From positions 1,364,001-1,428,000 of the forward strand of contig NZ_CBDDJZ010000001.1 of NCBI RefSeq assembly GCF_965229915.1: a stretch of DNA of 64,000 nt, written 5' to 3'. Every line of letters begins with the position of its first letter. The stretch's first letter is position 1. The notes beneath the pieces are model-generated. The model made no database searches and was not told the DNA's origin. It saw only the letters and a list, made by a program, of their open reading frames with translations. Made by a program: the position numbers and the translations under genes. Below are positions 1-10,039 of this stretch, piece by piece. Source of the stretch: Marinoscillum sp965229915. Its GTDB lineage: Bacteria > Bacteroidota > Bacteroidia > Cytophagales > Cyclobacteriaceae.

Positions 1-1731
1 GAAGGTCCTCTGGAAGTAGTAGGAGACGCGTCAGTTAAGCATACTTTCGCTTCTGTAGATGATCAGATGTTCTCCTTTAAGGTACGTGTAAAAGACGCAG
101 TAGGCCAGGGCAAAATCATGATCACAGGTAGAGGAAGTGACACCCGCAGTACATTTGAAGCGGATGTTCCCGTCAGCCCAAGTGCCAGCCGCATTTACCA
201 ATCAGAGGAAAAAGTGATCAAACCGGGTGAGACCATCACATTTGATCTGCCAAAAGTGGGACTGGACGGCACCAACAACGCGCGCCTGAAGCTGGCAGTA
301 TTCCCGAACATGGATTTTATGCATCGACTGGATTACCTGATCCGATATCCATACGGCTGCATCGAGCAAACGACCTCCTCGGTGTTTCCGCAGCTAGCGT
401 TGAAAACATTGTTTAAGAACAATCCAAGCCGACAAAAAGAAATAGACAAAAACATCAATGCCGGAATAGACAGGTTGCGGATGTTCCAACTGTCAGACGG
501 AGGATTCAGCTATTGGCCAGGAGGTAACAGTGCCAGTGAGTGGGGCAGCAACTATGCCGGCCAGTTTCTCATAGAAGCGAGAAAACAAGGATACGTTGTA
601 CCAGACCTGATGTATGATGGGATCGTTCGCTACCTCGAACGTCAGACCAAGCGTGGCTCCAGGGACTCGCAGTACCTGATGACACGTGTCAACAGATGCT
701 TTGTGCTGGCACTGGCTGGTAGTGCGCCAATGGCAGAAATGAACCTGCTCAGACAAAATAACTACGAGGAAATGTCCAATGTACAGAAGTGGATGCTGGT
801 CACCTCCTATTCACTTGCTGGAGCACAGGATAAGGTGCGAGATCTTATCGGACAGATACCGATGACGGTAGAAGAGTACCAGGAGTTTGGTCATACCTAT
901 GGCTCTACTAACAGGGACCTGGGTATTATCCTGCGTTGTTTGACTATACTGGAACGAAATGAAGATGCTGAACTGCTGGCTAAAAGCATTGCCAAGGTGC
1001 TCTCAAGTCACTACTGGTATTCCACACAGACAATCGGTCAGATGCTTTTGGGAATTGGGAATTACTTTGACAAGGCGGGTATATCGGCAACCGATGACCT
1101 GATCATCGAAGGATTGGTAGAGCTTCCCAATGGTAAAACCGAAACCATCAAGTCTGTAGACACTTATGACCTCTATATCAATGAAGGCTATGGACAGCAA
1201 GTTAAAGTATCGCTCAACAGCAGTGTGAATACCCAGCAACTTTACGCTACCATGTCCAGCAATGGAGTACCGCTAAAAGACAATACTCCGGAGGAGAATA
1301 AAAACATTAACCTGGAAGTAGACTGGTTCAATGAAAGTGGTGAAACCATTGATATAACCAATGTGAAGCAAGGAAGTACATTCTATGGTAGGTTCCGAGT
1401 TTTCAACAAGAGTGTGACACCAACCATAGAAGAAGTAGCCCTAATGCAGATCTTGCCTTCAGGCTGGGAGATTGAAAATACCCGACTAAACGGTGAAGTT
1501 GCTTCCAGTTGGATGGCTGGATGGATCACTGGCAAGGAAGAGTATCTGGACATTCGTGACGACCGAATCATGTGGTTCTTTGATCTGCAAAAATCAAAAC
1601 TGGATTTTGTGGTGAAAGTAAATGCCATTACTGCAGGAAGTTACATCATGCCAGGTGCACGATGTGAAGCCATGTACAATAATGACTATCTGGCTACTAA
1701 AGCAACAAAAACCGTGACTGTGACAAAGTAG
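1..1731 (+). CDS. Alpha-2-macroglobulin family protein, C-terminal part (5' end outside window)
   Basis: The frame is open from base 1, so these 576 codons are the C-terminal part of a longer gene. The segment YPYGCIEQT (Cys codon at 358-360) matches the GCxEQ thioester motif of alpha-2-macroglobulins, in which a Cys-Gln thioester captures attacking proteases. An all-helical thioester-containing domain follows, then a beta-rich C-terminal region with YNNDY near the end. Bacterial members sit in the periplasm, usually membrane-anchored through an N-terminal lipobox that cannot be seen here. The gene ends 3 bp before pbpC, the classical partner, as in E. coli yfhM-pbpC. Inferred role: defence against host or competitor proteases at sites where the wall is being repaired. 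The family call is firm; length and localisation signal are unknown. Confidence 0.93.
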   Translation, partial: EGPLEVVGDASVKHTFASVDDQMFSFKVRVKDAVGQGKIMITGRGSDTRSTFEADVPVSPSASRIYQSEEKVIKPGETITFDLPKVGLDGTNNARLKLAVFPNMDFMHRLDYLIRYPYGCIEQTTSSVFPQLALKTLFKNNPSRQKEIDKNINAGIDRLRMFQLSDGGFSYWPGGNSASEWGSNYAGQFLIEARKQGYVVPDLMYDGIVRYLERQTKRGSRDSQYLMTRVNRCFVLALAGSAPMAEMNLLRQNNYEEMSNVQKWMLVTSYSLAGAQDKVRDLIGQIPMTVEEYQEFGHTYGSTNRDLGIILRCLTILERNEDAELLAKSIAKVLSSHYWYSTQTIGQMLLGIGNYFDKAGISATDDLIIEGLVELPNGKTETIKSVDTYDLYINEGYGQQVKVSLNSSVNTQQLYATMSSNGVPLKDNTPEENKNINLEVDWFNESGETIDITNVKQGSTFYGRFRVFNKSVTPTIEEVALMQILPSGWEIENTRLNGEVASSWMAGWITGKEEYLDIRDDRIMWFFDLQKSKLDFVVKVNAITAGSYIMPGARCEAMYNNDYLATKATKTVTVTK

Positions 1732-1734
1732 CCT

Positions 1735-4023
1735 ATGTGGAAGAGGATTCTGATCGGAATCGGAGGAGTTGGATGTATGTTAGCGGTTTATCTGGCACTG
1801 CCACTAAATCAGCGTTTGAGCAAGGATTTCAGTCAGGTGATTTTGGCGAAGGACAGTACTTTTCTCCGGGTTTTCCTTAACACCGATGAGCAATGGTGTA
1901 TGCCTCCTGAGCTCCAAGCGGAGATACCGGAGAACTTAAAACTTGCCGTACTCACTTACGAGGATCAGTACTTTGAGTATCACCCGGGAATCAATCCGTG
2001 GGCGATCTTGAGGGCGTTGTACCTCAATCTGAAACATGGCGAGGTGATCAGTGGTGGTTCCACCATTACCATGCAGGTGGCCCGCATGATTAGAAATCAA
2101 GACCGGACGATCTATCAAAAGCTGGCGGAAACCTTCCTGGCACTGAAGTTAGAGACCCGGTATTCGAAGCAAGAGCTATTGAGTCTATACCTGAATCATG
2201 CTCCGTATGGTAGCAATGTGCGAGGATACCAGGCCGCTTCCTATCGGTTCTTTGATAAAAAACCCTCTCAGCTCTCCTGGGCCGAAGCGGCTACTTTGGC
2301 CGTATTGCCAAATGCTCCAGGTATGATCTTTCCGTCCAAAAACAACGAAGCACTTCAAGTCAAACGGAATCAACTACTGACCAAATTACTGGAAGAACAA
2401 ATCATCGATCAGGAGACCTATGAGCTCTCACTGCTGGAGCCTGTTCCAGATCAGATTTATCCTTTCCCCTTGGCGGCTCCTCACTTGACCGAACTCATTC
2501 ATCAAACCAATCAACTGAATGTAATTCAAACAACTATAGATCCGAACATTCAGTACGAGACCGACTTCTTCGTGAAGCAACACAGTGCACGCATGCGCCA
2601 GATGGGGGTAAATAATGCCTCAGCACTAGTCGTGGACAATCACTCGGGACAAGTTATCAGCTATGTAGGCAGTCAGGATTTTGATGACCTGGAGCATGGT
2701 GGACGTGTGGATGGTGTACAAGCACCACGATCTTCCGGCTCCATTTTGAAGCCTTTCCTGTATGCATTGGCCATAGATGAAGGACTGATTTTACCCAATA
2801 CGCTCATCAAGGATGTACCAACGTACTTCAACAGCTTCTCTCCTAACAATGCCTCCGAAAAGTTTGCTGGCATCATTCCTGCCAATAAAGCATTGATCTA
2901 CTCGCTAAACATTCCGGCAGTACGCCTGCTAAATGCCTACGGGATCAATAAGTTTTATAACAACCTGGAGGCAGCAGGCATCTCCACACTGTTCAGGACT
3001 CCAGACGAGTATGGCTTGCCAATCATTCTCGGTGGGTCGGAAGTAACTCCCTGGGACATGGCTAGACTATATCGGGGTATGGCCAACGGAGGCAACTTTC
3101 AGGATATTACCTATTTGGCCAATGACAAGCATGACTATCAAAATCATCTGATAAGCCAAGGTGCATCAGTTTTGATACTTGATGAAATGAAAGAGCTGAT
3201 CCGGCCAGGCCTGGAGTTTTATTGGAAAAAGTATGGAAGCCAACGACCTATCGCCTGGAAAACAGGCACCAGCTATGGACATAAAGATGCCTGGGCCGTT
3301 GGTACCACACCAGATTATACGATAGTCGTTTGGGTGGGAAATTTCGATGGACAATCCAACAAAAACTTATCGGGTATGCGAAGTGCGGGGCCATTGCTAT
3401 TTGATATACTTAATGTACTGCCAGGTAATGAATCCAGTTGGTTTGAACAAGAGGCAAAAGACTTTGTGGAAGTGAAAGTATGTAAGGCTACAGGATTTTA
3501 TGCCACTGATGAGTGTCCTGTGACTCAGATGGTTTCTGCTCCTAAAGACATGAAACCCATGCGAATCTGTCCGTTTCACCAGCAATTGATGGTTGAGGAC
3601 GATCGCGTTGTTTGCTCGCATTGCTGGGGGGAGCACCCTCACGAACAATCCTTCCTCAGCTACCCACCAGATGTCAACTACTACCTCAGACAAAATGGAG
3701 GACTGGTAGAATACCTACCAGAGCACAACCCAAATTGCCCCACGCGGAAGGAATCTGACATCCTGAAAATCATTTACCCACTTGACCAGGCTAATATTCT
3801 GGTGACCCGAGACTTTGATGGATCTTATCAGCCAGTGGTCAGTAGAGTGGCTACCAGGTATGCCGATAGAGAGCTCTTTTGGTACCTTGATGATGAATAC
3901 CTCGGAAGCACAGTAGACCAACCTTCCTTGCCACTTAAGCTAAGAGCCGGAGACCATCAGCTAGCGGTGGTGGATACAGAAGGCAACCGCCATCAGGTTT
4001 CCTTTTCAGTGATTGTCAATTGA
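1735..4023 (+). CDS. pbpC: Penicillin-binding protein 1C (bifunctional transglycosylase/transpeptidase)
   Basis: A 762-residue protein with an N-terminal membrane anchor (about residues 5-22). The GT51 glycosyltransferase domain has catalytic EDQYF (E76) and the ISGGSTITMQVARM motif (about 106-119). The transpeptidase domain has S336-x-x-K339 (SILK), an SLN-type motif in the YSLNIP segment, and K509-T-G-T. A Cys-rich insert (about 582-625, several CxxC-like pairs) precedes a C-terminal beta domain of the BiPBP_C type, as in class C PBP1. It polymerises and cross-links peptidoglycan at the outer face of the inner membrane. It starts 3 bp after the alpha-2-macroglobulin stop, so the two are probably co-transcribed. 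Its stop abuts the stop of the convergent response regulator with no gap. Confidence 0.95.
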   Translation: MWKRILIGIGGVGCMLAVYLALPLNQRLSKDFSQVILAKDSTFLRVFLNTDEQWCMPPELQAEIPENLKLAVLTYEDQYFEYHPGINPWAILRALYLNLKHGEVISGGSTITMQVARMIRNQDRTIYQKLAETFLALKLETRYSKQELLSLYLNHAPYGSNVRGYQAASYRFFDKKPSQLSWAEAATLAVLPNAPGMIFPSKNNEALQVKRNQLLTKLLEEQIIDQETYELSLLEPVPDQIYPFPLAAPHLTELIHQTNQLNVIQTTIDPNIQYETDFFVKQHSARMRQMGVNNASALVVDNHSGQVISYVGSQDFDDLEHGGRVDGVQAPRSSGSILKPFLYALAIDEGLILPNTLIKDVPTYFNSFSPNNASEKFAGIIPANKALIYSLNIPAVRLLNAYGINKFYNNLEAAGISTLFRTPDEYGLPIILGGSEVTPWDMARLYRGMANGGNFQDITYLANDKHDYQNHLISQGASVLILDEMKELIRPGLEFYWKKYGSQRPIAWKTGTSYGHKDAWAVGTTPDYTIVVWVGNFDGQSNKNLSGMRSAGPLLFDILNVLPGNESSWFEQEAKDFVEVKVCKATGFYATDECPVTQMVSAPKDMKPMRICPFHQQLMVEDDRVVCSHCWGEHPHEQSFLSYPPDVNYYLRQNGGLVEYLPEHNPNCPTRKESDILKIIYPLDQANILVTRDFDGSYQPVVSRVATRYADRELFWYLDDEYLGSTVDQPSLPLKLRAGDHQLAVVDTEGNRHQVSFSVIVN

Positions 4024-4674
4024 CTAGTCTGGCAATAGGTCATTCTCTACTGCGTATAGTACCAAACCTGCCACATTTTTTGCTCCTGTTTTCTCTATGA
4101 GGTTATGTTTATGACCTTCCACCGTACGAATGCTGATGAATAACTCATCCGCAATCTCCTGGTTGCTGTACTCCTTAACAATAAGTTGCAGCACTTCCTT
4201 TTCACGTTCGGTAAGGGGCACATTGTAAGTAAGACGCTTTTTGGGTTGTATTTTCTTCCCCACAAAGTCCTTCAGAATGGTACCGGTCACCTCATCAGAG
4301 AAATAATTACTTCCGGACATAATCGTATCTATGGCATGAAATAGCTCTTCCTGCTTCGAGTTTTTCAGGATATAGCCATTCACTCCCAGAGCGAGTAAGT
4401 TTTTGATGTGTTGAGACTCACCCATCATGGTCATGATCAGAATTGGCTGCTCCTTATTGTCCTTACGAATCGTTTGGACCATCTCCAACCCATTCATTTC
4501 AGGCATGGAAATGTCCGAAATGATCAAATCATAAGACTCCTTCTGGAGTAACCCAAGTGCCTCGGCGCCACTATTAGCTATGCTCTTGATACCATACCGC
4601 TCACTATTTTCAAAATAAAACTTCAGCCCATCAAGCACTACCTGATGGTCATCAACTAGCATAATGTTTATCAT
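4024..4674 (-). CDS. NarL/FixJ (LuxR-type) response regulator
   Basis: A 216-residue two-domain regulator. The N-terminal REC domain begins INIMLVDDHQ (acidic pair) and has the phospho-acceptor segment LIISDISMPEMNG. The C-terminal LuxR helix-turn-helix has LTEREKEVLQLI and the recognition-helix region NQEIADELFISIRTVEGH. The ATG overlaps the end of the upstream hybrid kinase by 23 nt, so translation is likely coupled and the HisKA_3-type kinase is its probable partner. It is the last gene of a four-gene signalling operon (9526 to 4024). It would bind DNA as a phosphorylated dimer; targets are unknown. Confidence 0.93.
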   Translation of the reverse strand: MINIMLVDDHQVVLDGLKFYFENSERYGIKSIANSGAEALGLLQKESYDLIISDISMPEMNGLEMVQTIRKDNKEQPILIMTMMGESQHIKNLLALGVNGYILKNSKQEELFHAIDTIMSGSNYFSDEVTGTILKDFVGKKIQPKKRLTYNVPLTEREKEVLQLIVKEYSNQEIADELFISIRTVEGHKHNLIEKTGAKNVAGLVLYAVENDLLPD

Positions 4675-7192
4675 ATATTTCTTTTTTCGGAATGTTGATT
4701 AATAAAAGACTCCCTTTACCTGGCATGGAGTCAATCTGCGCCAATCCACCAAGAGCTGTAGCCCTACTGTGAATGGAATTCAAGCCATTGGTTTTACAGT
4801 TTTTCAGGTCTGCATCAAACCCTTTACCATTATCCTCAATACTGAGAATAACGTTTTTGTCAACAGCTATTAGCTGCACAATCACTTTCGTCGCCTCAGA
4901 ATGCTTCACAATGTTGCTGAGCGCTTCCTGGGTAATTCTAAACAGGTTCAGTTCGAGTTCTTCACACAACCGTTCTCCTTTCAGGTTGTCATAATACTGT
5001 ACAGCTATCCGGTCTTGAATACCAGCAAGGAGTGACTGTACGGCCTCTCCATATCCAAAATCCTTGATAGCTCTTGGCAGCAACTGATGAGCAATGTTTC
5101 TTGACTCTGCTATGCCTTTATTGACATATTCAATTCCGCGCTCCAGACGTGACGCATAGGGCTCAATTAGTGCTGCATTTGATTTGACCGATTCCAGATT
5201 GAACATGGCGGTAACCAAGGTCTGTTGCAAGCCATCATGTATTTCCCTGCTGATCCGCTCTCGCTCCTTTTCTTGAGCATTGATCGTCGCTTGCATCAGC
5301 ATTTTATCTTGATTTACATGGTCTGTGATGTTCTGAATGATACCGATCATTCGAACCGGTCTGTCCTCAGCAAAACGAATAGTACCCCTGATACTTAACC
5401 ATTGCACTTCTCCTTTCTGGTTGAGAATTCGATAGGAGTGATTCAAATCCTGAACTTTTCCCTCATAAATCTTTCTGAAACTAGACTTCATGGACTCACG
5501 GTCTTGAGGATGAATCAGTTCATTCAAGAAGTTTTGTACGGTCGGCGTGTAGTTTTCAGGATTCCACCCGATCACCTCATAATATTTATTATTCACATCT
5601 ATACGATCATGGATCATATCCCAGTCCAATACTCCAAGTACTGCTGATTCTATAGCTGCGTCCAGGCGCTCTTTGGTAGAGCGGATTTGTTCTTCATATA
5701 CTTTCTGCTGGGTGATATCAGTTTGAATGGCAAAAAAGCCTTCCAATTGTCCTTTCGAATCAAACAAGGGCTGACTCGTAATCCTAAACCAGAAAGGGTC
5801 ACCACTTTTTCTATAATTGAGAATTTCCACCTCAAAAGACTCCTGATTGGCTACCGCTTCATGCATTATAGCCATGGTCTCAGGATTCGAATCCGGTCCT
5901 TGTAGGAGTCTTCCGGGCTTTTTACCTAGCATTTCTCTGAGTTTATATCCTGTCTGTTCCTCCAGAGCACGATTGCACCAGGTCACTAAGCCCTGTGCGT
6001 CAGTCATGATTGCTCCATTAATCGTCTCTTTGGCAATAAGCGATAGTTTACGCACTTCCTGTTGATATTTCATTCGTTCGGTAATATCAATCAGTACAGA
6101 GACATTGAAATCCCGCCTTAGTCGGGTAGCATGATACAGGGCACACTTTCGCTCCCCTTGCTTATTGTAAAAGTGAAATTCTCCAGTCTTTATCCCCTCT
6201 TCTTTGAATGAATCATATTCATCAGCGGATGAATAATCATTAAGCACACAAATATCATTAAGGTTCATCTTCATGAACTCATTGCGGCTATAGCCAAACA
6301 TCTGCTCAGCTCCTGAATTAACGGCACTGTAATTGCCTTCATCATCAGCAACTAGTACTGCACTCAACGAATTTTCAAACAAGGACTTCAGAAATGCTTC
6401 ACTTTCACGGAGCGCTTCATTTGCCTTATTGACCTCAGTCAAGTCCTGCACTGACCCAATGATGTATTCGCACGCACCCGAATCATTGAAGTGTGGAGTC
6501 AGCGTGACAATTCCGGCCGTTTGTCCTGGATCAAAATCCATTTTCATTTCCCAGCTATTGGTCGTTTTGGAGGTAATTGCCTTGTTGTATTCTCTAAAGG
6601 TCTGCGCTATGGAATTGGAGGGAAGCACTTCCTCTACAAGCTTGCCGATTATCTCTTCAGACTGTTTACCAATTCGCTTACAGAAGGCGTGATTGACCAT
6701 GAGGTACCGAAATCTGTTGGGACCTTCCACACTTATCTTAAAAATGACTGACGTGACCGTATCATAAATCTCCTGCAAATGAGCCTCACTTTCACGCACC
6801 TTGTTGCTAAGCTTGTGACGTTCGTAACTGTAAGTAATCGTTTTCAGTAACAACTGCTCATTAATCGCGTTTTTCACCAAAAAATCCTGAGCTCCATACT
6901 GGACTGATTTTTCTCCAATATCCCAATTTTCATTACCAGTAAGGACTACTGTGCACAGGCTTGGGTAATGCTTCATCAGCGTGCACAGCGCGCTAAGACC
7001 ATCACTATCTGGTAAATTCAAATCCAACAAAACCACATCCACTGTATGGTCAGATAACCACGACATGGCATCTGACAATCGATGCTGCACAGTGACATGA
7101 ACGTTCAGATCAAGTTGTTCCAGACTCTTAGCAATTAAGAATATGTCTCCTGGATTGTCCTCAACATGTAATATGTGATACTCCTTCTTCAT
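4652..7192 (-). CDS. REC-PAS(4)-HisKA_3 hybrid sensor histidine kinase
   Basis: The start is placed at the ATG encoding MKKEYHILHVEDN (846 aa); the frame is open 40 codons further, but that extension runs into the upstream regulator, whose stop lies 1 nt away. Domains in order: an N-terminal REC (residues 1-125, VVLLDLNLPDSDG), about four PAS domains (140-250, 260-370, 385-500, 515-640), a NarX/DegS-type HisKA_3 dimerisation domain with SREIHDGLQQT and an HATPase_c (EDNGKGFD, final G-rich SMPGKGSLL). No membrane segment is seen, so it is probably cytoplasmic. HisKA_3 kinases pair with NarL-type regulators, and one lies immediately downstream with a 23-nt overlap. The N-terminal REC suggests it also receives phosphate from the upstream kinase. 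The third PAS resembles LOV but lacks the flavin-binding Cys. Confidence 0.92.
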   Translation of the reverse strand: MKKEYHILHVEDNPGDIFLIAKSLEQLDLNVHVTVQHRLSDAMSWLSDHTVDVVLLDLNLPDSDGLSALCTLMKHYPSLCTVVLTGNENWDIGEKSVQYGAQDFLVKNAINEQLLLKTITYSYERHKLSNKVRESEAHLQEIYDTVTSVIFKISVEGPNRFRYLMVNHAFCKRIGKQSEEIIGKLVEEVLPSNSIAQTFREYNKAITSKTTNSWEMKMDFDPGQTAGIVTLTPHFNDSGACEYIIGSVQDLTEVNKANEALRESEAFLKSLFENSLSAVLVADDEGNYSAVNSGAEQMFGYSRNEFMKMNLNDICVLNDYSSADEYDSFKEEGIKTGEFHFYNKQGERKCALYHATRLRRDFNVSVLIDITERMKYQQEVRKLSLIAKETINGAIMTDAQGLVTWCNRALEEQTGYKLREMLGKKPGRLLQGPDSNPETMAIMHEAVANQESFEVEILNYRKSGDPFWFRITSQPLFDSKGQLEGFFAIQTDITQQKVYEEQIRSTKERLDAAIESAVLGVLDWDMIHDRIDVNNKYYEVIGWNPENYTPTVQNFLNELIHPQDRESMKSSFRKIYEGKVQDLNHSYRILNQKGEVQWLSIRGTIRFAEDRPVRMIGIIQNITDHVNQDKMLMQATINAQEKERERISREIHDGLQQTLVTAMFNLESVKSNAALIEPYASRLERGIEYVNKGIAESRNIAHQLLPRAIKDFGYGEAVQSLLAGIQDRIAVQYYDNLKGERLCEELELNLFRITQEALSNIVKHSEATKVIVQLIAVDKNVILSIEDNGKGFDADLKNCKTNGLNSIHSRATALGGLAQIDSMPGKGSLLLINIPKKEIYDKHYAS

Positions 7193-7193
7193 C

Positions 7194-7613
7194 CTAGCCT
7201 GGTATTGCTGCTGTTCTAAACCAAAACTCATCAATAGACTGAATAGCACTGATGAAATCATCCAGATCAATAGGCTTTGATATGAAACAGTTGGCATTGA
7301 GGGAATACACATCCACTATGTCTTGTTCCAGATTAGAACTGCTCAGGACCACAACAGGTATCGACTTGAGCAAGGGCTGACTTTTGATGAAGTGAAGAAC
7401 CTCTTTGCCGTTAATCCTGGGCAGGTTTAAATCGAGAATGATCAACCTGGGCTTTTGCTGATATTCCAAACCCCTAAAGTAATCCAGAGCCTTCTGACCA
7501 TCTGCCAGATGAACCAGTTCTCGTTGTACCTTTTTCAAATCCAAAGCCAATTTGATCAGCTCCAGGTCCCCTTGGTTGTCTTCTACGATTACTATTTTTT
7601 GCTGATTGTTCAT
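7194..7613 (-). CDS. Single-domain response regulator (CheY/Rcp1-like)
   Basis: This 139-residue protein is only a receiver domain: acidic pair in IVIVEDNQGD, phospho-acceptor Asp in LIILDLNLPRING, conserved VLSSS switch region and Lys in NCFISKPIDLDD. The spacing and the 'DLxLIxLAL' N-terminus resemble the Rcp1 subclass that pairs with bacteriophytochrome-like PAS kinases. It lies 8 nt after the upstream PAS kinase and 1 nt before the hybrid kinase, so it is in the middle of the operon. Inferred role: phospho-relay intermediate between the two kinases, or an output acting by protein contact. No DNA-binding domain is present. Confidence 0.92.
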   Translation of the reverse strand: MNNQQKIVIVEDNQGDLELIKLALDLKKVQRELVHLADGQKALDYFRGLEYQQKPRLIILDLNLPRINGKEVLHFIKSQPLLKSIPVVVLSSSNLEQDIVDVYSLNANCFISKPIDLDDFISAIQSIDEFWFRTAAIPG

Positions 7614-7621
7614 AAATTGTT

Positions 7622-9526
7622 CTAGCTGGTTAAGGGTAGCCTAACAAAAAAAGTCGATCCTGTCCCTTCTTCGGATTCCACTTCTATATGCCCTCCATGT
7701 CGTTCTACGATCCGTTTTACAATGGACAGGCCGATACCTGTGCCGGGATATTCACTCGTACTATGGAGTCTTTGAAAAATCTTAAATATTTTGTTGTGAA
7801 AAACAGGATTGATCCCAATTCCATTATCTGTTATAGATAGCTCCAGGAAGCCGTCTATTAGTTTGGTAGCAATATTGATCTGACCGGTCTCATCTTGTTT
7901 TTTGAACTTAATGGCGTTCTCTAGCAGGTTTTGAATCACTCGCTCAATGAGAGATGGGATCACCTCTACAGAGATGGAAGCCACGCTACTAGTAATAATC
8001 ACACCGGGCACCTCCTTATAAGGAGCTATGACGGTATCAACAATGTCTTGAATGTCAACCAGTTCCATACCCTGGTCTGTGGTATTCACTCTGGAGTATT
8101 TCAATAAATCATCAATGAGTCGTTTCATTCGATGAGCACCTGACAAGGCGAAATCAAGGTATTTATGACCATTCTCATCGAGCAGGTCGCCATATTCTCG
8201 CTGTAGTAGATTTCCGAAGCTGGAAATCATCCTCAAGGGCTCCTGCAGATCATGAGACGCCACATAGGCAAAATCAGTCAGCTCCTGATTAGATCGGTTC
8301 AGTTCTTCATTGAGTTTGATCAACTCATTTTCCAGCAGCTTGGAATGGTCAATATTTCTGATCGTGGCAATCACTTGTTTGATATCACCTGAGCCATTGA
8401 GTATTGGTTTAAACACCGTCTCCAACCATACTACTCCAGCAGTGGCATGGTGGTATCTGTAAGCAAATCTGCCTTCCATACGCCTACTACTCAACTGTGT
8501 GAAAAAACTATAAATGCTCTCGGCATCCTTTTCGCATATGTTCTTATCAATATTGGAACCCAATAGTGATTCAGGAGAATAGCCTAGCACCTCCACACTT
8601 GATTCTGAGATTTTCTGAAATATGCCATGCTCGTCAAGTAGGCAAATGACGTCACTGCTATGCTGGTAGAGAAACGCATTGGACTCTTCGCTCTCTTTGA
8701 TGAATTCGGATTGCTCCCTTATCTCAGAAATGTCTCTAAATACAGCAATCACACCAGTGATCTTTCCACTTTGGTTCGTTATCGCCGTACTATTGATGGA
8801 TAGCCAACGGTACTTGGCTGACCCAGTGGCAATGCCCATGATTTGATTTTCCAGTGACTCGCCGGTCCTAAGAGACACGGCCACTGGATGTTCTTCTGGA
8901 GGGTAATAGGACCAGTCTTCCCTTACGGTATTCCATTCTGGACTGAAATTGGTCTTGCCCATCAACTGATCTTCCGTCAAGTGGAGGATCTCCAAAGCAC
9001 GCTCATTGAAATACTCCACCTCTCCGTATTCATTCTGAAACACTACCCCGTCAGACATACAATTGAGAATCTTGGAGTATTCTTTATTGAGCTCATTGAG
9101 CTCACGTTCCTTTAGATCATATTTCTGTTGAGAGCTTTTTGATTTGGATATATCCTTAAAATAAGCAACGAAGTGAGTAGGGTCTACGGGCACTACCCGC
9201 ACCCAAAACCAACGATCGAGCCCTTCCACATAGTTCTCAAACTCACTCGGCTCCTCTTGCTTCAATACTTGGTGGTATTGACCCAACCAGTTGGCCGGAT
9301 CATGTCTAAAACCGGGGATTAATTCTACTACAGTCTTTCCTTCAACCAATCCCGGAGGAAAGGGAGTATGCTTATAAAATGCCTGATTGATTGATAGAAA
9401 CCGATAATCTACTGCTTCACCGGTCTGGTCAAACAACATCTCGCAATAAGCTATCCCTTCAGATGCCTGCTCGAATATACTCTTGTAAAGATGCGAAAAC
9501 TGGTCTGGTTGAATTGTAATCTCCAT
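7622..9526 (-). CDS. PAS-domain sensor histidine kinase (HisKA type)
   Basis: A 634-residue kinase without evident membrane segments. Three PAS domains (about 10-125, 150-270 and 285-395) precede a HisKA domain with the phospho-acceptor in TDFAYVASHDLQEPLRM and an HATPase_c with N box (LLENAIKFK), G1 (ITDNGIGI) and G2 (GTGIGLSIVKRI). The 'SHDLQEPLR' H box and adjacent Rcp1-like regulator resemble phytochrome-type kinase systems, but no GAF/PHY chromophore domain is present. First gene of the four-gene signalling operon; 225 nt of upstream DNA contain no recognisable gene. The signal is unknown. Confidence 0.93.
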   Translation of the reverse strand: MEITIQPDQFSHLYKSIFEQASEGIAYCEMLFDQTGEAVDYRFLSINQAFYKHTPFPPGLVEGKTVVELIPGFRHDPANWLGQYHQVLKQEEPSEFENYVEGLDRWFWVRVVPVDPTHFVAYFKDISKSKSSQQKYDLKERELNELNKEYSKILNCMSDGVVFQNEYGEVEYFNERALEILHLTEDQLMGKTNFSPEWNTVREDWSYYPPEEHPVAVSLRTGESLENQIMGIATGSAKYRWLSINSTAITNQSGKITGVIAVFRDISEIREQSEFIKESEESNAFLYQHSSDVICLLDEHGIFQKISESSVEVLGYSPESLLGSNIDKNICEKDAESIYSFFTQLSSRRMEGRFAYRYHHATAGVVWLETVFKPILNGSGDIKQVIATIRNIDHSKLLENELIKLNEELNRSNQELTDFAYVASHDLQEPLRMISSFGNLLQREYGDLLDENGHKYLDFALSGAHRMKRLIDDLLKYSRVNTTDQGMELVDIQDIVDTVIAPYKEVPGVIITSSVASISVEVIPSLIERVIQNLLENAIKFKKQDETGQINIATKLIDGFLELSITDNGIGINPVFHNKIFKIFQRLHSTSEYPGTGIGLSIVKRIVERHGGHIEVESEEGTGSTFFVRLPLTS

Positions 9527-9751
9527 GTCTTTAAGATCGCTGGTAAACCTTTAAAAACTCCCACCAATATAGAGTTTGTCATGGTAAAGACAAGTGATTT
9601 ATCGACGAGTGAGAATAATTTGCTCTTGAAATGTATCTATCTGTTAATCAAATATTTACACCCGTGATTTATGTAAGCAAAACACCTAAATGATAATCTT
9701 AAGACGAAGATTAGAAGCCTAAGACTATCACCTAAAAGATGTTACACTTAA

Positions 9752-10018
9752 TCAATGTTGTATTCTTCCCACTGCGCAGCTCACGTAGGATTTTACTTTC
9801 TGATAGCCGTTAGTAGTCCCTTGTTCTGGATAACCTAAAGAGCCAAGTCGGTCCAGGATGTCCTGCTTGTGTACCGCGGTTTCGTGGAGCAAAGTGACGG
9901 CAGCAGTGTCCACATCCACTGCCACTGCATGAATTCCAGATAGTTTGGAAAGGTTGTTTTTGATCGTGTTTGCACATCCTCCACACTTGAGATTATCTAC
10001 AATGATTGTTGTCTCCAT
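9752..10018 (-). CDS. Heavy-metal-associated (HMA) domain protein
   Basis: An 88-residue cytosolic protein made of one ferredoxin-like HMA domain. The metal-binding loop is KCGGCANTIK with Cys12 and Cys15, the CxxC pair that binds Cu(I) or a similar soft metal in CopZ/Atx1-type chaperones. The C-terminal 20 residues include a further Cys outside the fold. It is divergent from the rhodanese/thioredoxin operon. A perfect TAnnTTTG promoter element (10040-10047) lies 22-29 nt upstream of the ATG. No P-type ATPase is in the window, so the metal partner is unknown. Confidence 0.88.
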   Translation of the reverse strand: METTIIVDNLKCGGCANTIKNNLSKLSGIHAVAVDVDTAAVTLLHETAVHKQDILDRLGSLGYPEQGTTNGYQKVKSYVSCAVGRIQH

Positions 10019-10039
10019 AGTATTAGCTTTTTAGACATA

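Noticed and set aside
5896..5930. LOV photoreceptor in the third PAS of the hybrid kinase
   Set aside because: The GRLLQ segment resembles LOV NCRFLQ, but the flavin-adduct Cys is missing, so blue-light sensing is not supported.
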